A stretch of DNA of 6,317 bases, taken from NCBI RefSeq assembly GCF_028618695.1, contig NZ_JAQIVI010000371.1, forward strand, positions 1-6,317, written 5' to 3'. A program made the translations under genes and the position numbers. Under the pieces are notes generated by a model. It did no database searches, was not told the origin of the DNA, and saw nothing but the letters and a program-made list of their open reading frames with translations. The DNA comes from Natrinema soli. GTDB taxonomy: Archaea > Halobacteriota > Halobacteria > Halobacteriales > Natrialbaceae. Below, piece by piece: positions 5,089 to 6,317 of this stretch. Positions within the stretch are counted from its first letter, which is position 1. Each line of letters starts with the position of its first letter.

Positions 5089-5897
5089 GCGCCACCTCCG
5101 CGCTCGAGCAGGCCGTGCAGCTCGAGGACGTGTGCAGCCGCCAGTCGCGACAGTTCGACCATCGTGGAGTGATCGAGCAGGAACTCGGTGGTTTCGAAGA
5201 TGTAGGCGCTCGCCTCGAGTTCGCGCGCGGCGTGTTGGAAGAGCAACGGCCCGGTGAGGGAGCTCTCTCGGGCCGTAAACCTGTGGAACGGCAGATACCA
5301 CGGGACGGCATCCTCGTTGAGGCGGTCGGCGAGGCGCTCGCCGCGGGCGTCGGGCGAGTGAAAGATCGCCTGCCCGACGAACTCCCGATGGAGACCGTAG
5401 ACTCCGAGCGATCGATGGAGGTCGAGCACGACGTCCGGTTCGTGGGTCTCGACGGCGTCCCAGATGCCCGCTGCGAGTTCGCTCCGGGGCTCACGATCGG
5501 CCGGAAACTGTCGATTCAGGTCGCCGTCGGCCCCTCGGCGTTCGTCGTTCTCGACGGCCACGCGATTGGTCTCGGGAACGACGACGAGCGTCCCCGCGTC
5601 GGGACGCCAGTCGGAGATTTCGTGAGCGGCCTCGATCCCGCTCCGTTCGTCGCCGTGGACGCCGCCGAAGATCATCGCGGTCGGGCCGTCGTTCGGCGCG
5701 TCGATCTCGTACAGCGGCGTTTCGTGGTCGGTTCCGGGACGGATCATCTCCGTGTTCGAACTCCCTTCGCCGGTATCGGGAGGCTCGCGAGCCGCCTCGA
5801 GCAGGCGCTCGTTGCCCGACGGCTGACTCACGACGCCCGATACGGCAATCCCCGCGAGCACGCTCGCGCCGCCGGCCAGATACGTCCGACGTCTCAT
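5085..5897 (-). CDS. Tat-exported AstE/aspartoacylase-like zinc hydrolase
   Basis: A 270-residue protein of the succinylglutamate desuccinylase/aspartoacylase group (M14-like zinc carboxypeptidase fold). Seen: a Tat signal, MRRRTYLAGG (1-10) with a hydrophobic run to about residue 24, and no lipobox Cys; GGVHGDERSG (78-87) supplying zinc ligands His81 and Glu84; DLNRQFP (126-132), the substrate-binding Asn-Arg motif; DLHRS (159-163) with third zinc ligand His161; and FETTEF (234-239), where Glu235 or Glu238 would be the catalytic base. All motifs expected of an active enzyme are present. It should cleave an amide or acyl bond of an amino-acid-like substrate outside the membrane or at its surface; the substrate is unknown. 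Known AstE/AspA enzymes are usually cytoplasmic and about 300-350 residues, so export and short length are notable. The ATG at 5897 sits about 27 nt below a TTTA box, fitting a leaderless mRNA, and starts directly at the Tat signal. Confidence 0.88.
   Translation of the reverse strand: MRRRTYLAGGASVLAGIAVSGVVSQPSGNERLLEAAREPPDTGEGSSNTEMIRPGTDHETPLYEIDAPNDGPTAMIFGGVHGDERSGIEAAHEISDWRPDAGTLVVVPETNRVAVENDERRGADGDLNRQFPADREPRSELAAGIWDAVETHEPDVVLDLHRSLGVYGLHREFVGQAIFHSPDARGERLADRLNEDAVPWYLPFHRFTARESSLTGPLLFQHAARELEASAYIFETTEFLLDHSTMVELSRLAAAHVLELHGLLERGGGA
5094..5099 (-). promoter_or_regulatory. Shine-Dalgarno site of the small membrane-protein gene
   Basis: GGAGGT lies 5 nt upstream of the ATG at 5088, inside the 3' end of the hydrolase gene. 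It decides against the longer upstream start and supports translation of both proteins from one mRNA. Confidence 0.7.
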
Positions 5898-5920
5898 TGG
5901 ACGGGAGAAGAACGGACGAG

Positions 5921-5926
5921 CTAAAG
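5921..5926 (-). promoter_or_regulatory. TATA-like box of the hydrolase operon
   Basis: CTTTAG on the minus strand is centred about 27 nt upstream of the ATG at 5897, with a purine-rich GAGAAGGGG just upstream in BRE position. The spacing predicts a leaderless transcript carrying the hydrolase and the small membrane protein. The rest of the 94-nt gap (5898-5991) shows only a weak 5-bp inverted repeat at 5940-5958. Confidence 0.55.
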
Positions 5927-5991
5927 CCCCTTCTCATTCGTGACGCGAACAGTGTCACAGTGGTTTCAGGTCAGCACAGAGTGGTCGTCGC

Positions 5992-6168
5992 TTACCGCAC
6001 GTTTTCGAGCGCGACGGCGGTGTCCGACATGAGCCACGCGTCCTCGCTGTCGACGCGTTCGATACTGAGCGCGAAAAACGACTCTCGTCCGTCATCGACG
6101 GTGATGCAGTAGCCGCGACTCCGTACCGGCCCGGTCTGTACAGCGGTGTTCGATTCAGCGGAAGCCAC
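5992..6168 (-). CDS. 58-residue small protein with GTG start, unknown function
   Basis: A small gene easily missed because it has no upstream ATG in frame. Seen: GTG at 6168, stop TAA at 5994-5992. The protein has a polar N-terminus (1-16), a core SRGYCITVDDGRESFFALSI (17-36), then ERVDSEDAWLMSDTAVALEN (37-56). Composition is acidic and fits the other proteins, while the overlapping frames on both strands look like Arg/Ser-rich shadows. It resembles the layout of small haloarchaeal DUF7331-type proteins, with a short strand-forming core and a terminal Trp-x-x-Ser-Asp...Val-x-Leu block, but this likeness is from memory and uncertain. A TTATAC box about 25 nt upstream supports the GTG as the start of a leaderless mRNA. 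It stands alone between the DJ-1-like gene and the hydrolase. No function can be given. Confidence 0.7.
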   Translation of the reverse strand: MASAESNTAVQTGPVRSRGYCITVDDGRESFFALSIERVDSEDAWLMSDTAVALENVR

Positions 6169-6190
6169 ACGCTCACCTGGGACGGCGCGC

Positions 6191-6196
6191 GTATAA
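6191..6196 (-). promoter_or_regulatory. TATA box of the small GTG-start gene
   Basis: TTATAC on the minus strand, centred about 25 nt upstream of the GTG at 6168, is the best TATA match in the window. The spacing fits transcription starting at or beside the GTG and is the main support for that start. Confidence 0.6.
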
Positions 6197-6211
6197 CGGA
6201 CTCGGATCGAG

Positions 6212-6227
6212 CGGGCCGTGGAGCCCG
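6212..6227 (-). terminator. Hairpin just after the DJ-1-like gene
   Basis: Arms CGGGC (6212-6216) and GCCCG (6223-6227) pair around a 6-nt loop, beginning 1 nt past the stop codon. The flanking GATC bases can extend the stem past a small bulge. No T tract follows, so it is at best a 3'-end stabiliser or weak terminator ahead of the next promoter. Confidence 0.3.
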
Positions 6228-6228
6228 A

Positions 6229-6317
6229 TCAGACGTCCAGTTCCTCGAGCAGGGTCTCGGCCGCGGCGCTCGAGGAGCCGGGGCCGCGGGCGGTGACGAG
6301 GTCGCCGTCGACGGTGA
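6229..6317 (-). CDS. C-terminus of a DJ-1/PfpI-family protein, cut by the window edge
   Basis: Only the last 28 residues are inside the window, ending at TGA (6231-6229). Seen: TVDGDLVTARGPGSSSAAAE followed by TLLEELDV. The pattern of a strand, then (T/S)-x-R-G-P-G, then a terminal helix is the characteristic C-terminal end of the DJ-1/ThiJ/PfpI superfamily, where ITSRGPG-type wording is usual. Members include glyoxalase III/deglycase-like proteins, chaperones and peptidase-like proteins; the nucleophile elbow and catalytic Cys that would tell them apart lie outside the window. The start codon and promoter are also outside. Confidence 0.75.
   Translation of the reverse strand, partial: TVDGDLVTARGPGSSSAAAETLLEELDV

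Noticed and set aside
5089..5301. Longer N-terminus for the small membrane protein, starting at 5301
   Set aside because: The extra 71 residues are Arg-rich and overlap the hydrolase in another frame; the ATGA overlap and GGAGGT support 5088.
4530..5924. A 464-residue open frame on the plus strand across the hydrolase and membrane-protein genes
   Set aside because: Arg/Ser-rich with no recognisable domain, opposite two genes that have clear motifs and translation signals.
5955..6176. A 73-residue minus-strand frame starting MSVWLPLNRT
   Set aside because: It overlaps the GTG-start gene in another frame, is rich in Arg, Ser and Thr, and lacks the acidic haloarchaeal composition.
1..6317. CRISPR arrays, tRNA/rRNA genes, transposons or integration sites
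   Set aside because: No regularly spaced repeats, no tRNA-like folds, no transposase-like frame and no long terminal or direct repeats were seen.

Overview
The window looks like a chromosomal segment of a halophilic archaeon (class Halobacteria). It is GC-rich, the predicted proteins are rich in Asp and Glu, one protein has a haloarchaeal-style Tat signal, and several start codons sit 25-28 nt below a TATA-like box, as expected for leaderless mRNAs. Genus-level placement is not possible from what I can see; the Natrialbales are only a guess.

Every gene I can support lies on the minus strand, so transcription runs from the right edge to the left. In transcription order: the 3' end of a DJ-1/PfpI-family gene (6229-6317); a 58-residue small protein with a GTG start (5992-6168); a Tat-exported zinc carboxypeptidase/deacylase-like protein of the AstE/aspartoacylase group (5085-5897), overlapping by 4 nt a three-helix membrane protein (4738-5088); a short acidic protein resembling DUF1918 (4421-4639) followed by a COG1325-type RNA-binding protein (3868-4320); a TetR regulator (2995-3627) overlapping by 4 nt a MATE efflux pump (1511-2998); a CPA2-type cation/proton antiporter (124-1362); and the first nine codons of a further possible gene (1-27).

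The clearest functional unit is TetR-MATE, a classic regulator plus pump pair with translational coupling. Its promoter holds a perfect 14-bp palindrome overlapping a second, imperfect dyad, placed between the TATA-like box and the start codon where bound repressor would block initiation. The antiporter downstream has a strong Shine-Dalgarno site and no obvious promoter, so read-through from TetR-MATE is possible; an ion-driven pump beside an ion exchanger would make sense but is unproven. The second unit couples an exported metallohydrolase to a small membrane protein of unknown role. The RNA-binding protein and the DUF1918-like protein may share a transcript.

No tRNA, rRNA, CRISPR array, transposon or integration signature was seen. 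The stretches without genes are all shorter than 300 bases; the longest is 3628-3867 (240 bases). I see no strong case for a wholly new system. The most worthwhile leads are the double operator, the hydrolase/membrane-protein pair and the small GTG-start gene.
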